Positions 42,656-53,060 of a DNA stretch of 64,000 bases are shown in pieces; position 1 is the stretch's first letter; the number at the start of each line of letters is the position of its first letter. Under the pieces are notes generated by a model that was given only the letters and a program-made list of their open reading frames with translations, made no database searches and was not told the DNA's origin. The translations under genes and the position numbers were made by a program. The DNA lies in the NCBI GenBank assembly GCA_905234475.1, contig CAJOHX010000003.1:1-64000 (forward strand), read 5' to 3'. The DNA is from an uncultured Bacteroidales bacterium. Its GTDB lineage: Bacteria; Bacteroidota; Bacteroidia; Bacteroidales; UBA932.

Positions 42656-44803
42656 ATGGCAAGGGAACTGGAGACAAGCATACAGTACCTCAGCGGGGTG
42701 GGCCCCAAGCGGGCCGCGCTGCTGCAGCGTGAGCTGGGGATCGAGACGCTCTCGGACCTGATCCACCTGTATCCCTTCCGCTACATTGACCGCAGCGGCA
42801 TCACGCCCATCGCCGAGGTCGCCCCCGACCTGGCGCACGTCCAGCTGCAGGCCACGGTGGTGCGCCGCACCCTCTACGGCCCCGCCGGATCCATTGTTTC
42901 CCAGGATACGAACCCCATCCATTTCGGCGCCTGCAAGCGCCTGTCGGTCATCGTGCAGGACGCCTCCGGCGAGATGGAGGTGGTCTTTTTCAAGGGCATC
43001 AAGTGGAACTACCAGCGGCTTGTGCCCGGCGGCACCTTCCTCTTTTTCGGCAAGCCGCAGGCCTTCGGCACGCGGCTCAACATCGTCCATCCCGAGGTGG
43101 ACGCCGCGCGGGAGGGGGACGCTTCGCAGGGCACGCTCACGGGCGTGTATCCGAGCACGGAGAAGCTCAAGAACGGCGGCATCACCGGCAAGGTGATGTG
43201 CAAGCTGCAGTCCGCCGCCCTCACGCTCTGCCTCCCGGAGATCCAGGAGACGCTCCCGGAATACGTCATCCGCGATAACTCCCTGGTGTCGCTGACCTAC
43301 GCGCTGCGCAACATCCATTTCCCGAAGGACAGCTATGCCCTCCAGAAGGCCACCTACCGGCTCAAGTTCGAGGAATTGTTCCTGCTGCAACTGTCGCTGC
43401 TCAAGCAGAAATACATCCGTTCGCGCGGCGAGCGCGGGCTGCCGATGCCCAAAGTGGGGGCGGACTTCCACGCCTGTTACAACGCCCTCCCGTACACGCT
43501 CACGGGCGCGCAGCAGCGCGTCATCAAGGAGATCCGCGCGGACCTGATGAGCGGCCACCAGATGAACCGGCTGCTGCAGGGCGATGTGGGGTCCGGCAAG
43601 ACGATGGTGGCGGTGCTGAGCTGCCTGATGGCCATCGGAAACGGCTTCCAGACCTGCATCATGGCGCCTACCGAGGTGCTGGCGCAGCAGCATTATGCCA
43701 ATATCCAGAAGTATCTGAAGCCTACTTCTGTGCAGTGTGCGCTGCTGACCGGCAGCACGCCGCAGAAGGAGCGGCGTGCCATCCACGCCGCCCTGGAGGA
43801 CGGCTCGCTCGGCATCCTCGTCGGCACACACGCCCTCCTGGAGGACAATGTCGTCTTCCGCAACCTTGGCCTTGCCGTCATTGACGAGCAGCACCGCTTT
43901 GGCGTCGATCAAAGATCCAAGCTCTGGAATAAGGGTCCCGACCGCGTGCCTCCGCATGTCCTGGTGATGACGGCGACGCCGATTCCGAGGACGCTGGCGA
44001 TGACGCTGTACGGCGACCTGGACGTGTCGGTGATCGACGAGATGCCGCCGGGCCGCAAGCCCGTGCAGACGATGTGCATCGGACAGAACCGCCGGGCGGC
44101 GATGTACAAATTCATGCGGGAGGAGATCGCCCGCGGCCGGCAGGTGTTCGTGGTCTACCCGCTGATCTTCGAGAGTGAAAAGATGGACCTGCAGAACCTG
44201 GAACAGGGCTACGAGGAGATCGTCCGCGCCTTCCCGCTGCCGGACTACAAGGTGGCCATCGTCCACGGGCAGCAGACCAATGAGGAGAAGAACTTCAACA
44301 TGTCCGCGTTCGTGGCGGGCCGCGCCAACATCCTGGTCTCTACCACGGTGATCGAGGTGGGCGTGGATGTGCCGAACGCCTCCGTGATGGTCATCGAAAG
44401 CGCCCAGCGCTTCGGCCTGAGCCAGCTCCACCAGCTGCGCGGCCGCGTGGGACGTGGCGCTGAGAAGTCCTACTGCATCCTGGTCAAGGACGTCAAGACG
44501 TCCAAGGAAGCCCAGCAGCGTCTGGACCTGATGTGCGCCACGGAGGACGGCTTCGAGATCGCCGAGCAGGACATGAAGATGCGCGGTCCGGGCGACCTCG
44601 AGGGCACGCAGCAGAGCGGCCTGCCCATCAACCTGGGGCTTGCTTCGCTCGCGAAGGACGGCCGCCTGCTTGAAGAGGCGCGCCGCTACGCTACGACGAT
44701 CCTCGACGCGGATCCCACGCTCGAGGCGCCGCAGAACGCCCCGCTGCTTCGCGAACTCCGCAAAAATAAATACGAGATAAAAGACTACAGCAAAATCTCC
44801 TAG
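42656..44803 (+). CDS. recG: ATP-dependent DNA helicase RecG
   Basis: LQGDVGSGKTMVAV; IDEQHRFGVDQR; MTATPIPRTLAMT; QLRGRVGRG. Confidence 0.97.
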   Translation: MARELETSIQYLSGVGPKRAALLQRELGIETLSDLIHLYPFRYIDRSGITPIAEVAPDLAHVQLQATVVRRTLYGPAGSIVSQDTNPIHFGACKRLSVIVQDASGEMEVVFFKGIKWNYQRLVPGGTFLFFGKPQAFGTRLNIVHPEVDAAREGDASQGTLTGVYPSTEKLKNGGITGKVMCKLQSAALTLCLPEIQETLPEYVIRDNSLVSLTYALRNIHFPKDSYALQKATYRLKFEELFLLQLSLLKQKYIRSRGERGLPMPKVGADFHACYNALPYTLTGAQQRVIKEIRADLMSGHQMNRLLQGDVGSGKTMVAVLSCLMAIGNGFQTCIMAPTEVLAQQHYANIQKYLKPTSVQCALLTGSTPQKERRAIHAALEDGSLGILVGTHALLEDNVVFRNLGLAVIDEQHRFGVDQRSKLWNKGPDRVPPHVLVMTATPIPRTLAMTLYGDLDVSVIDEMPPGRKPVQTMCIGQNRRAAMYKFMREEIARGRQVFVVYPLIFESEKMDLQNLEQGYEEIVRAFPLPDYKVAIVHGQQTNEEKNFNMSAFVAGRANILVSTTVIEVGVDVPNASVMVIESAQRFGLSQLHQLRGRVGRGAEKSYCILVKDVKTSKEAQQRLDLMCATEDGFEIAEQDMKMRGPGDLEGTQQSGLPINLGLASLAKDGRLLEEARRYATTILDADPTLEAPQNAPLLRELRKNKYEIKDYSKIS

Positions 44804-46485
44804 CGTCCGCCGCCGCCGTGACCGCCGCCGCTGAAGCCGCCGCCACCGCCGAAGGAGGTGTGGCCGCCGTAGCCGCCGCTGCTGCCGCCGGAGAAGGTCG
44901 AGGCGACGTAGGAGGTCCGGGCGCTGGTGATGGCGCGCGAGAGGGTGTCCATGTTGTAGAGCACGGAGCTGAAGGTACCGTAGTCGTAGCCCACCGTCTT
45001 CTTGAAGAGGACGGGATCGATGTCCTTGAGCTGCCTGGCCACCTTGTCGGCCACGCCGAGCAGGGCGCCGAACACGAGGTACTCCTGCCACAGGTGCACC
45101 TCGATGGTGCTGCGTTCGCCGGTGAGGGTGAAGTCTTCGAGGAACTTGCGGAAGCCCAGCAGGTTGCGGGCCTCGGCCTGGCCGGAGCTGGTATAATGCG
45201 TCCTGACGTCCATCCAGCCCTTGTCGCGGAGCGTCCGGGAGCCCGTGGACTGGACCTTCTCCGTCCAGGAGTAGAGCCGCCGGGAGTTCCTGTTGGACCA
45301 GCTGGAGAACTCCTTGTCCTGCAGGATGCGGTCGGAGCCGGAGGCTTCGAGCATCATGCTCCAGAGCTCGCTCCCGACGGAATCGATGGGCTCCTTGCCG
45401 GTTTTGTCCTGGGCGAATGTGATCTCGACCCTGCCTTTGGCGTCCTTTTGGACGTCCAGGTAGCCCTTGTAGATCATGCGGAGGATCTCCGCGGAGGCGA
45501 GGGCGTTCTTCTTGCGGTCTTCGCCCAGGCGGGTGAGGGTGTAGTCGGAGGCGATGAGGTCGCCGCCGAAAGGCACCTCGCGGCACCAGCCGATTGAATT
45601 GGGATCGGTGCCGAGGATCTTCTTCTTGTCGCGCTTGGAGACCTTGCCTGAGGCCTTGCGGATGGCCTTGCGGCCGAGCAGGTACATGACCAGCATGGTG
45701 AAGAATGCGGCCATGTCGCTCACTTCGTCCTCGTCTTCTCCGCTATAGCTGTCGCCGAAATCGGCGCCCTCCATGGCGGTTGTCAATACGTCGCTGAATT
45801 CGCGGTCCTGTACGCTGGGGGAATTGAAAATGCCCTTGTTGAAACGAAGCAGCGAAATCACGGAGCTATAGTAGCTGAAAGGCCCGGAGGACTCATAGAC
45901 AATGCTGCCGTCTTCCGCAAATGCGAGCGTGCCGTCGAAGCCGAAGCCCCAGGCACGGGTGTTGGTCGTGTCCAGCTTGACGCCCAGTCCTTCGGAGGGC
46001 TTGATCGTCACGCGGACATGCTGCGGGGGAGCGGCGAGTTCGTCGGTGACGAACTGCATGTGGAGCATGTCGTAGTCGTTGAGGGTCTTGACCGTGTTGG
46101 TCATGATGTACAAGGGCTCGAAGACATGGTCACCGTATTCGCCGATGCCCCAGCAGAGCTCCACGCCGCGCGATTTGTGCACGATGCCGAAACGGCCGGC
46201 CTTCTGCTTGCGGCTGCGGTCCACATCCCACTCGCCGTCGTCGGACAGCTCCTTGCCGTCGCTGAAGACGGTGAAATCCCGGATCTGGATGTCGCCGAGG
46301 TTCTCCCGGGGGAGGTACCACTCCGTGATCTCGTCGCCCGTATTGACGTCCCATTTCTCGTGGATGAGGGCCTCTCCGTTCTTGAAGAGGGTCACCACGA
46401 TGTCCACGTCGCGGACTTTCTGTTCACGGGCAAAGACGGCAAAGGTCGAAACCAATGCCGCCATGAGGGCAAGCCATTTTCTCAT
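44800..46485 (-). CDS. DUF2207 domain-containing membrane protein with Gly-rich C-terminus
   Basis: VRDVDIVVTLFKNGEALIHEKWDVNTGDEITEWYLPRENLGDIQIRDFTV; ends SFGGGGGFSGGGHGGGGR. Confidence 0.88.
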   Translation of the reverse strand: MRKWLALMAALVSTFAVFAREQKVRDVDIVVTLFKNGEALIHEKWDVNTGDEITEWYLPRENLGDIQIRDFTVFSDGKELSDDGEWDVDRSRKQKAGRFGIVHKSRGVELCWGIGEYGDHVFEPLYIMTNTVKTLNDYDMLHMQFVTDELAAPPQHVRVTIKPSEGLGVKLDTTNTRAWGFGFDGTLAFAEDGSIVYESSGPFSYYSSVISLLRFNKGIFNSPSVQDREFSDVLTTAMEGADFGDSYSGEDEDEVSDMAAFFTMLVMYLLGRKAIRKASGKVSKRDKKKILGTDPNSIGWCREVPFGGDLIASDYTLTRLGEDRKKNALASAEILRMIYKGYLDVQKDAKGRVEITFAQDKTGKEPIDSVGSELWSMMLEASGSDRILQDKEFSSWSNRNSRRLYSWTEKVQSTGSRTLRDKGWMDVRTHYTSSGQAEARNLLGFRKFLEDFTLTGERSTIEVHLWQEYLVFGALLGVADKVARQLKDIDPVLFKKTVGYDYGTFSSVLYNMDTLSRAITSARTSYVASTFSGGSSGGYGGHTSFGGGGGFSGGGHGGGGR

Positions 46486-46487
46486 TC

Positions 46488-47036
46488 CTAGATATTGAGG
46501 GAAGGCATCCCGGTCTTCTGCTCCTCGACCTTGAGGTAATCGCGGACCTTGAAGCCGAAGATGGCGGCCACGATGGAGTCGGGGATCTGACGGACGAGGT
46601 TGTTGTAGTTGGTCGCGGTGTCGTTGTACACCATCTTGCTGGTACGGACCATGTTGGTGTATTTGTCGACGGCGTCCATGGCCTTGGCGTAGTTCTCGTT
46701 GGCCTTGAGGTCGGGATACTGCTCGACGACGACGTTCAGCCGGCTCATCACCTGGCCCATGAGGTTCTCCTGGGCGTCGACCTGCTCGGCGGTGCTGTTG
46801 CCGTCGATCGGGCGGCGCTGGGCGATCGTGTCGCGGAGCGTGTTGTACTCATGCTCGTTGTAGGACTTGATCAGCTCGACCATGCCGGTGAGGGCATCCC
46901 AGCGGCTCTCTTGCTGCACGCCGATGGTGCTCATGGCATTCTTGCAAAGCTCATCCTTGTTGACGAGTTTGCGCTGGACGGAAATCACCCAAACGACGAG
47001 GAGGGCGATGATGACGATGGCAATGATAATTCCCAT
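46488..47036 (-). CDS. lemA: LemA family protein
   Basis: N-term TM; RWDALTGMVELIKSYNEHEYNTL; RLNVVVEQYPDLKANENY. Confidence 0.93.
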   Translation of the reverse strand: MGIIIAIVIIALLVVWVISVQRKLVNKDELCKNAMSTIGVQQESRWDALTGMVELIKSYNEHEYNTLRDTIAQRRPIDGNSTAEQVDAQENLMGQVMSRLNVVVEQYPDLKANENYAKAMDAVDKYTNMVRTSKMVYNDTATNYNNLVRQIPDSIVAAIFGFKVRDYLKVEEQKTGMPSLNI

Positions 47037-47084
47037 TTGTTTTGTTGGTTTAGAGTTAAAATCATGTAAATATAGGAAAAAAAT

Positions 47085-47115
47085 AAAAAACCGCCCCAAA
47101 TGAGGCGGTTTTTTT
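47085..47115. terminator. Intrinsic terminator
   Basis: AAAAAACCGCC-ccaaatga-GGCGGTTTTTTT. Confidence 0.8.
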
Positions 47116-47118
47116 GGA

Positions 47119-47143
47119 GATTCCGGGTCAAGCCCGGAATGAC
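47119..47143. repeat. Dispersed palindromic repeat, copy 3
   Basis: GATTCCGGGTCAAGCCCGGAATGAC, identical to copy 2. Confidence 0.75.
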
Positions 47144-47147
47144 GGTA

Positions 47148-48752
47148 CTACAGCTGCGGACCGGCAGCGACGAGAGCCTTGCCGGCGGCGTTGGACTCGT
47201 ACTTGGCGAAGTTCTTGATGAAGCGGCCGGCGAGGTCCTTTGCCTTGTCGTCCCAGATCTTCGGATCGGCGTAGGTGTCGCGCGGGTCGAGGATGCCGGT
47301 GTCGACACCCTTGAGCTCGGTGGGAACCTCGAAGTTGAAGTAAGGGATCATCTTGGTCGGGGCCTTGTCGATGCTGCCGTCCAGGATGGCGTCGATGATT
47401 CCGCGCGTGTCCTTGATGGAGATGCGCTTGCCGGTGCCGTTCCATCCGGTGTTGACGAGGTAGGCCTTGGCGCCGCTCTTCTCCATGCGCTTCACCAGCT
47501 CCTCGGCGTACTTGGTCGGATGGAGCTCCAGGAAGGCCTGGCCGAAGCAGGCGGAGAAGGTCGGGGTGGGCTCGGTGATGCCGCGCTCAGTGCCGGCGAG
47601 CTTGGCGGTGAAGCCGCTCAGGAAGTAGTACTTGCACTGCTCGGGGGTCAGGATGGAGACCGGAGGCAGCACGCCGAAAGCGTCGGCGGACAGGAAGATG
47701 ACCTGCTTGGCGGCGGGACCCTGGGACAGCGGGCGGACGATCTTCTCGATGTGGTAGATCGGGTAGCTGACGCGGGTGTTCTCGGTGACGCTCTTGTCGT
47801 TGAAGTCGATCTTGCCGTTGGCGTCCACGGTGACGTTCTCGAGGAGGGCGTCGCGGCGGATGGCGTTGTAGATGTCGGGCTCGGACTCCTTGTCCAGCTT
47901 GATGACCTTGGCGTAGCAGCCGCCTTCGAAGTTGAAGACGCCTTCGTCGTCCCAGCCGTGCTCGTCGTCACCGATGAGGAGGCGCTTGGGGTCGGTGGAA
48001 AGGGTGGTCTTGCCGGTGCCGGACAGGCCGAAGAAGATGGCGGTGTTCTCGCCGTTCATGTCGGTGTTGGCGGAGCAGTGCATGGCAGCGATGCCCTTGA
48101 GCGGGAGGAAATAGTTCATCATGGAGAAGAGGCCCTTCTTCATCTCACCGCCGTACCAGGTGTTGAGGATGACCTGCTCCTTGCTGCTGACGTTGAACGC
48201 CACGCAGGTGTCGCTGCGGAGGCCGAGCTCCTTGTAGTTGTCCACCTTGGCCTTGGCGGCGCAGTAGACGAGGAAGTCAGGCTCCTGGTCGAATTCGGCC
48301 TGGTTCATCGGACGGATGAACATGTTGGTCACGAAGTGGGCCTGCCATGCCACCTCCATGATGAAGCGGATCTTCATGCGGGTGTCCTTGTGGGTGCCGC
48401 AGAAGCCGTCCACGACGAAGAGGCGCTTGCCGCTGAGCTGCTTGAGGGCCAGGCTCTTGACCTCCTTCCAGACCTTCTCGGACATCTCGTGGTTGTCGTT
48501 GGGATACTCCGGAGTGTTCCACCAAACGGTGTCCTTGGAGTTCTTGTCCATCACGATGTACTTGTCCTTGGGCGAGCGTCCGGTGTAGACGCCGGTCATG
48601 ACGTTGATGGCGCCGAGTTCGGTCACCTGACCTTTGTCATAGCCCTCCAGACCGGGCTTGGTCTCCTCGTTGTAGAGGACTTCGTAGGTCGGATTGTAGA
48701 GGATCTCGGTCACTCCCTTGATGCCGTACTTGCTTAAATCGATCTTAGGCAT
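47148..48752 (-). CDS. pckA: Phosphoenolpyruvate carboxykinase (ATP)
   Basis: [39 protein letters not shown]. Confidence 0.97.
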   Translation of the reverse strand: MPKIDLSKYGIKGVTEILYNPTYEVLYNEETKPGLEGYDKGQVTELGAINVMTGVYTGRSPKDKYIVMDKNSKDTVWWNTPEYPNDNHEMSEKVWKEVKSLALKQLSGKRLFVVDGFCGTHKDTRMKIRFIMEVAWQAHFVTNMFIRPMNQAEFDQEPDFLVYCAAKAKVDNYKELGLRSDTCVAFNVSSKEQVILNTWYGGEMKKGLFSMMNYFLPLKGIAAMHCSANTDMNGENTAIFFGLSGTGKTTLSTDPKRLLIGDDEHGWDDEGVFNFEGGCYAKVIKLDKESEPDIYNAIRRDALLENVTVDANGKIDFNDKSVTENTRVSYPIYHIEKIVRPLSQGPAAKQVIFLSADAFGVLPPVSILTPEQCKYYFLSGFTAKLAGTERGITEPTPTFSACFGQAFLELHPTKYAEELVKRMEKSGAKAYLVNTGWNGTGKRISIKDTRGIIDAILDGSIDKAPTKMIPYFNFEVPTELKGVDTGILDPRDTYADPKIWDDKAKDLAGRFIKNFAKYESNAAGKALVAAGPQL

Positions 48753-48813
48753 AACTTTTATGTTTTTAGAATTTATTTTGAATAACTAATACTTTCGTTA
48801 CCAAAAAATCGTG

Positions 48814-48887
48814 CAAATATAGTGAATTCCCCGCACTTTTCCAAAGCCCGGGCGGGGGAAGAATCCGGAGAAATTCGTTTAAATTTG
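48814..48887. promoter_or_regulatory. Divergent -7 boxes: CAAATATA (minus, pckA, 48814-48821) and TAAATTTG (plus, recQ, 48880-48887)
   Basis: Direct reading. Confidence 0.5.
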
Positions 48888-48892
48888 CAAGG

Positions 48893-50773
48893 ATGGAAGC
48901 ACTGGAGGTACTGAAGCAGTATTGGGGCTACGAAGCCTTCCGGCCGATGCAGGAGGAGATCATTTCTGCGGCGGCCCAGGGTCGCGACGTGCTGGCCATC
49001 CTGCCCACGGGCGGGGGCAAATCGGTGTGCTTCCAGGTGCCCGCCCTGATGCAGGAAGGGCTTGCGCTCGTGGTCACGCCGCTGGTCGCCCTGATGAAAG
49101 ACCAGGTGCAGAACCTCGCCGCCCGGGGCATCCGCGCCCTGTCCATCCACGCCGGCATGGACCGGCGGCAGGTGGACACTGCGCTCAACAACGCTGCCTA
49201 CGGGGATTTCAAGTTCCTGTACGTCTCGCCGGAGCGCCTGGGCACGGCGCTGTTCCAGTCCTACCTGTCCATCCTGCCCCTCAGCTATATCGTCGTGGAC
49301 GAGGCGCACTGCATCTCGCAGTGGGGCTATGATTTCCGCCCGGATTATCTGGAAATCGGCGCGCTGCGCAAACTGGTGGACGTGCCGGTGATTGCCCTCA
49401 CGGCCACGGCTACGCCGCAGGTGGCGGAGGACATCATGGACAAGCTAGGCTTCCGGGAGCGCCTGCTGCTGCGGAGCGGTTTCGAGCGGCCCAACCTTTC
49501 TTATATCGTGCGCCACTGCGAGGACAAGACGGGGCAGCTGCTGGACATCTGCCGCGGCGTCCAGGGCTCCGGCATCGTCTACATGCGGCACCGGCGCCGC
49601 TGCGAGGAGGTGGCGGCTTTCCTGAAGGAGAATGGCGTCAGTGCCTCGTCCTACCATGCCGGCCTGGGCGGGGAAGTGCGCGCGGAGCGCCAGGAAGCCT
49701 GGAAGCGGGGGAGCATCCGCGTGATGGTGTGCACCAATGCCTTTGGCATGGGCATCGACAAGCCGGACGTGCGCTTCGTAGCCCACACGGGCCTGCCGGA
49801 GAGCCCGGAATCCTATTTCCAGGAGGCGGGCCGCGCCGGACGGGACGGGGAGCGCGCCTGGGCCGTCCTCCTGTGGAACGGCACGGACGTTCGCCGGCTG
49901 AAACAGCTGCTGGACGTCTCCTTCCCCTCGCTGGAGTTTATCGCCGACATCTATCAGAAGCTCCATATTTTCTTCGAGATCCCCTACGAGGCGGGCGCCG
50001 GACGGCAGCTGAAATTCGACCTGGCGGCGTTCTCGAAGCATTTCAAGCTCCAGCCGGCGTCCGTGCACTATGCCCTGAAATACCTGGAGCGCTCGGAGCA
50101 CCTGACCTTCTCGGAGGATGTCGAGGTGGCCACGCAGGTGCGCATCATGGTGGACCGCAACGTCCTGTACGACATTGATTTGCCGGATCCGGCGATGGTG
50201 ACGCTGCTGGAGGTGTTGATGCGCCGCTACCCGGGCATCTTCTCCTATCCCGTGCCGGTGCACGAGGATGCCGTGGCGGGGGCCTGCGGCCTGACGGTGC
50301 CGCAGCTGCGTCAGCTGCTCTACCGCACCTCGCTGGAGCATGTCATCAAATACATCCCCGGGGACCGCTGCGACGTCGTATTCCTGCACCACAACCGGCT
50401 GATGCCGGGCAACGTGGACCTGCAGAAGTCCAAGTATGACTTCCTGCTGGAGAACGCCCGCCGGCGCGCGGACGCCATGGTGGAATATGCCTCCGAGGCG
50501 GACCTGTGCCGTTCGCGCTGGCTGCTGCGCTATTTCGGGCAGGAAGAGTCCGCAGACTGCGGCAGCTGCGATGTCTGCCGTGCCGCGCGGGATGCCGGAT
50601 CTCCAAACCGTCATTCCGGGCCAGACCCTGAATCTCAGGTCCGCGCCTGGTGGGCGGCGCACCCCGGCGCCACCCTGCAGGATTTCCGCGCCGCCTGTGC
50701 CGACCCGTCCTCCGGGATGCCGCCGGATGCGGTCGCCATTTACCGCCGGATGCTCGACGCCGGGGAGCTCTGA
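48893..50773 (+). CDS. recQ: ATP-dependent DNA helicase RecQ
   Basis: [43 protein letters not shown]; zinc motif CGSCDVC. Confidence 0.96.
   Translation: MEALEVLKQYWGYEAFRPMQEEIISAAAQGRDVLAILPTGGGKSVCFQVPALMQEGLALVVTPLVALMKDQVQNLAARGIRALSIHAGMDRRQVDTALNNAAYGDFKFLYVSPERLGTALFQSYLSILPLSYIVVDEAHCISQWGYDFRPDYLEIGALRKLVDVPVIALTATATPQVAEDIMDKLGFRERLLLRSGFERPNLSYIVRHCEDKTGQLLDICRGVQGSGIVYMRHRRRCEEVAAFLKENGVSASSYHAGLGGEVRAERQEAWKRGSIRVMVCTNAFGMGIDKPDVRFVAHTGLPESPESYFQEAGRAGRDGERAWAVLLWNGTDVRRLKQLLDVSFPSLEFIADIYQKLHIFFEIPYEAGAGRQLKFDLAAFSKHFKLQPASVHYALKYLERSEHLTFSEDVEVATQVRIMVDRNVLYDIDLPDPAMVTLLEVLMRRYPGIFSYPVPVHEDAVAGACGLTVPQLRQLLYRTSLEHVIKYIPGDRCDVVFLHHNRLMPGNVDLQKSKYDFLLENARRRADAMVEYASEADLCRSRWLLRYFGQEESADCGSCDVCRAARDAGSPNRHSGPDPESQVRAWWAAHPGATLQDFRAACADPSSGMPPDAVAIYRRMLDAGEL
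50610..50636. repeat. Dispersed palindromic repeat, degenerate copy 4, inside recQ coding sequence
   Basis: GTCATTCCGGGCCAGACCCTGAATCTC, read as ..[10 protein letters not shown].. in the recQ frame. Confidence 0.6.
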
Positions 50774-50852
50774 TCCGTCGCGCGGGGTCTTGGAAGATAA
50801 GCGGAAAAACCTTAAATTTGGAATTCGATAGCATGACAAACCATATCACTAT

Positions 50853-53057
50853 ATGAAAAAGATACTGACTCTCTTTGCCATCCTGGCGGGCGCAATCGGC
50901 CTCCAGGCGCAGCCTGCCGGCGGTTTCGGCGGCTTCCAGATGCCCAAGATTGACGTACATTGCTCCGAGAAGTTCGCGGATATCGACTACGCGGGCGACG
51001 GAGAAGTTTACCATCAGCTGGATGTCTATCTGCCCCGGATGCAGAAGGCTTCCTATCCGGTCGTCGTGCACATCTACGGCAGCGCCTGGTACTCCAACAA
51101 TTCCAAGGGCATGGCCGACCTGGGCACCATCGTGAACGCCCTGCTGGATGCGGGCTATGCCGTCGTGACCCCGAACCACCGCTCTTCGGCGGACGCCAAG
51201 TTCCCGGCGCAGATTCAGGACATCAAGGGTGTGATCCGCTGGGTGCGCGCGCATGCCGCGCAGTACCGTTTCGACACGTCCTTCATCGCCACTTCGGGCT
51301 TCTCTTCCGGCGGACACCTTTCTTCGCTGGCCGCGACGAGCGGCAACGTCCCCTCGCTGGAAGGCAACGTGGGCGGTAACCTCGAGTTCAGCAGCCGCGT
51401 GGATGCGGCCTGCGACTGGTCCGGCCCCGTGGACCTCAACTACATGAGCTGCGGCGCGGCGGAGGACACCTGGAATCATGCTCCCGAGGAGGCCGTGATG
51501 GGCTTCTCCTTCAAGGGCAACGAGGAGCGTTTCAAGGCGCTGAACGCCACCAACTACATCGACCCGTCCGACCCGCCGGTGGTCATCTTCCACGGCACGG
51601 CCGACAACGTGGTGCCGCACTGCCAGGGCTCGCATTTTTATGAGCTGCTGGACCAGGCGGGCATCCGCACGGAGCTGTACCTCGTCGACGGCGGCGGCCA
51701 CGGCTTCAACATGTACACGGAGTACACCCTCCGTTCGATGACCAACTTCATGGACAAGGTCCGCACGGAGAAGGGCGGCACCTTCGTGACCGGTACCAAC
51801 CCGGTGATTACCAATGCGTTCTCCGCCGACCCCTCCGCCCATGTGTTCAACGGCCGGATCTACCTGTATCCTTCGCATGACATCCCCACGGTCAAGTACC
51901 AGGGCGACCAGCCGTGGTTCTGCATGTCCGACTACCATGTCTATTCTTCTGACGACCTGACGCACTGGACCGACCACGGCAACATCGTGGACCAGAAGGA
52001 TGTTCCCTGGGGCAATCCCACCGCCTATTCGATGTGGGCCCCGGACTGCGTGGAGAAGGCCGGCAAGTACTATTTCTATTTCCCGAACGCGCCCGGGCGC
52101 GGGAGGGGCTTCGGTTTCGGCATCGGCGTGGCCGTCTCCGACACGCCTTACGGCCCCTTCAAGATCCATGAGAACACGGTGCAGGGCACGGGCGGCATCG
52201 ACCCCTGTGTCTTCAAGGACAATGACGGCACCATCTATATCATCTGGTCCGGCATGGGCCTGCGCGGTGCCAAGCTTGCCGCCAACATGACCGAGATCGA
52301 GGGTCCGGCTGTCCGCCTGGACGAGACCTTCCCGAAGGGCCAGACAGAGGGTCCGTTCATGTTCCGCCGCGGCGACAAGTACTATCTGACCTATCCGTGG
52401 GTCCGCCTGGACGGCGGCACGGAGACGCTCTGCTATGCCATGGCGGACAGCCCGCTGGGCCCGTATGAGTTCAAGGGCGTGTTCATGGACGAGTCGCCGA
52501 CCGAGTGCTGGACCAACCACCATTCTTTCGTGGAGTTCAAGGGACAGTGGTATCTCTTCTATCACCACAATGATTTCAGCCCGGATTTCGACAAGAACCG
52601 CTCCGTGCGCATCGACAAGGTGTCTTTCCGCGAGGACGGCACCATCATCCCCGTCAAGCCGACATGGCGCGGCGTGGGCTATTTCAAGGCTTCCGACGAA
52701 CTGAACATCGACCGCTACAGCGAGTGCGTGGGCGCGAAGATCGACTTCCTCGACGAGTACAACTATTTCGCGGGTTGGAAGACTCGTTTCACGCAGCCGT
52801 ATGACCGCGTGCGCTTCAACGAGGTGGACTTCGGCGCCAAGGCCCCGAAGAGCATCGTCTTCCGCACCAAGGGCAACGGCGCCGTGCTGAACGTCACCGT
52901 CGGTGCCGGCAAGCCCGTTGCCTGCAAGGTCCCGGCCAGCGCCGACTGGACCGAGGTGGTTCTCCCGGCCAAGCTGGGTAAGGCCGTCGGCATGCAGGAC
53001 GTCACCGTCGAGCTTGTCTCCGGCTCCGCCGAAGTCGACTGGATCTCCTTCAGATAG
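50853..53057 (+). CDS. Bifunctional secreted alpha/beta-hydrolase esterase + GH43, C-terminal CBM-like domain
   Basis: N-term GFSSGGH esterase (HQLDVYLPRMQ..); then NPVITNAFSADPSAHVFNGRIYLYPSHD (GH43 five-blade start). Confidence 0.88.
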   Translation: MKKILTLFAILAGAIGLQAQPAGGFGGFQMPKIDVHCSEKFADIDYAGDGEVYHQLDVYLPRMQKASYPVVVHIYGSAWYSNNSKGMADLGTIVNALLDAGYAVVTPNHRSSADAKFPAQIQDIKGVIRWVRAHAAQYRFDTSFIATSGFSSGGHLSSLAATSGNVPSLEGNVGGNLEFSSRVDAACDWSGPVDLNYMSCGAAEDTWNHAPEEAVMGFSFKGNEERFKALNATNYIDPSDPPVVIFHGTADNVVPHCQGSHFYELLDQAGIRTELYLVDGGGHGFNMYTEYTLRSMTNFMDKVRTEKGGTFVTGTNPVITNAFSADPSAHVFNGRIYLYPSHDIPTVKYQGDQPWFCMSDYHVYSSDDLTHWTDHGNIVDQKDVPWGNPTAYSMWAPDCVEKAGKYYFYFPNAPGRGRGFGFGIGVAVSDTPYGPFKIHENTVQGTGGIDPCVFKDNDGTIYIIWSGMGLRGAKLAANMTEIEGPAVRLDETFPKGQTEGPFMFRRGDKYYLTYPWVRLDGGTETLCYAMADSPLGPYEFKGVFMDESPTECWTNHHSFVEFKGQWYLFYHHNDFSPDFDKNRSVRIDKVSFREDGTIIPVKPTWRGVGYFKASDELNIDRYSECVGAKIDFLDEYNYFAGWKTRFTQPYDRVRFNEVDFGAKAPKSIVFRTKGNGAVLNVTVGAGKPVACKVPASADWTEVVLPAKLGKAVGMQDVTVELVSGSAEVDWISFR

Positions 53058-53060
53058 CGG

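Noticed and set aside
44800-44890. GCC/GGC-rich run at the DUF2207 3' end as a possible simple repeat or regulatory element
   Set aside because: Explained by the poly-glycine coding tail of the protein.
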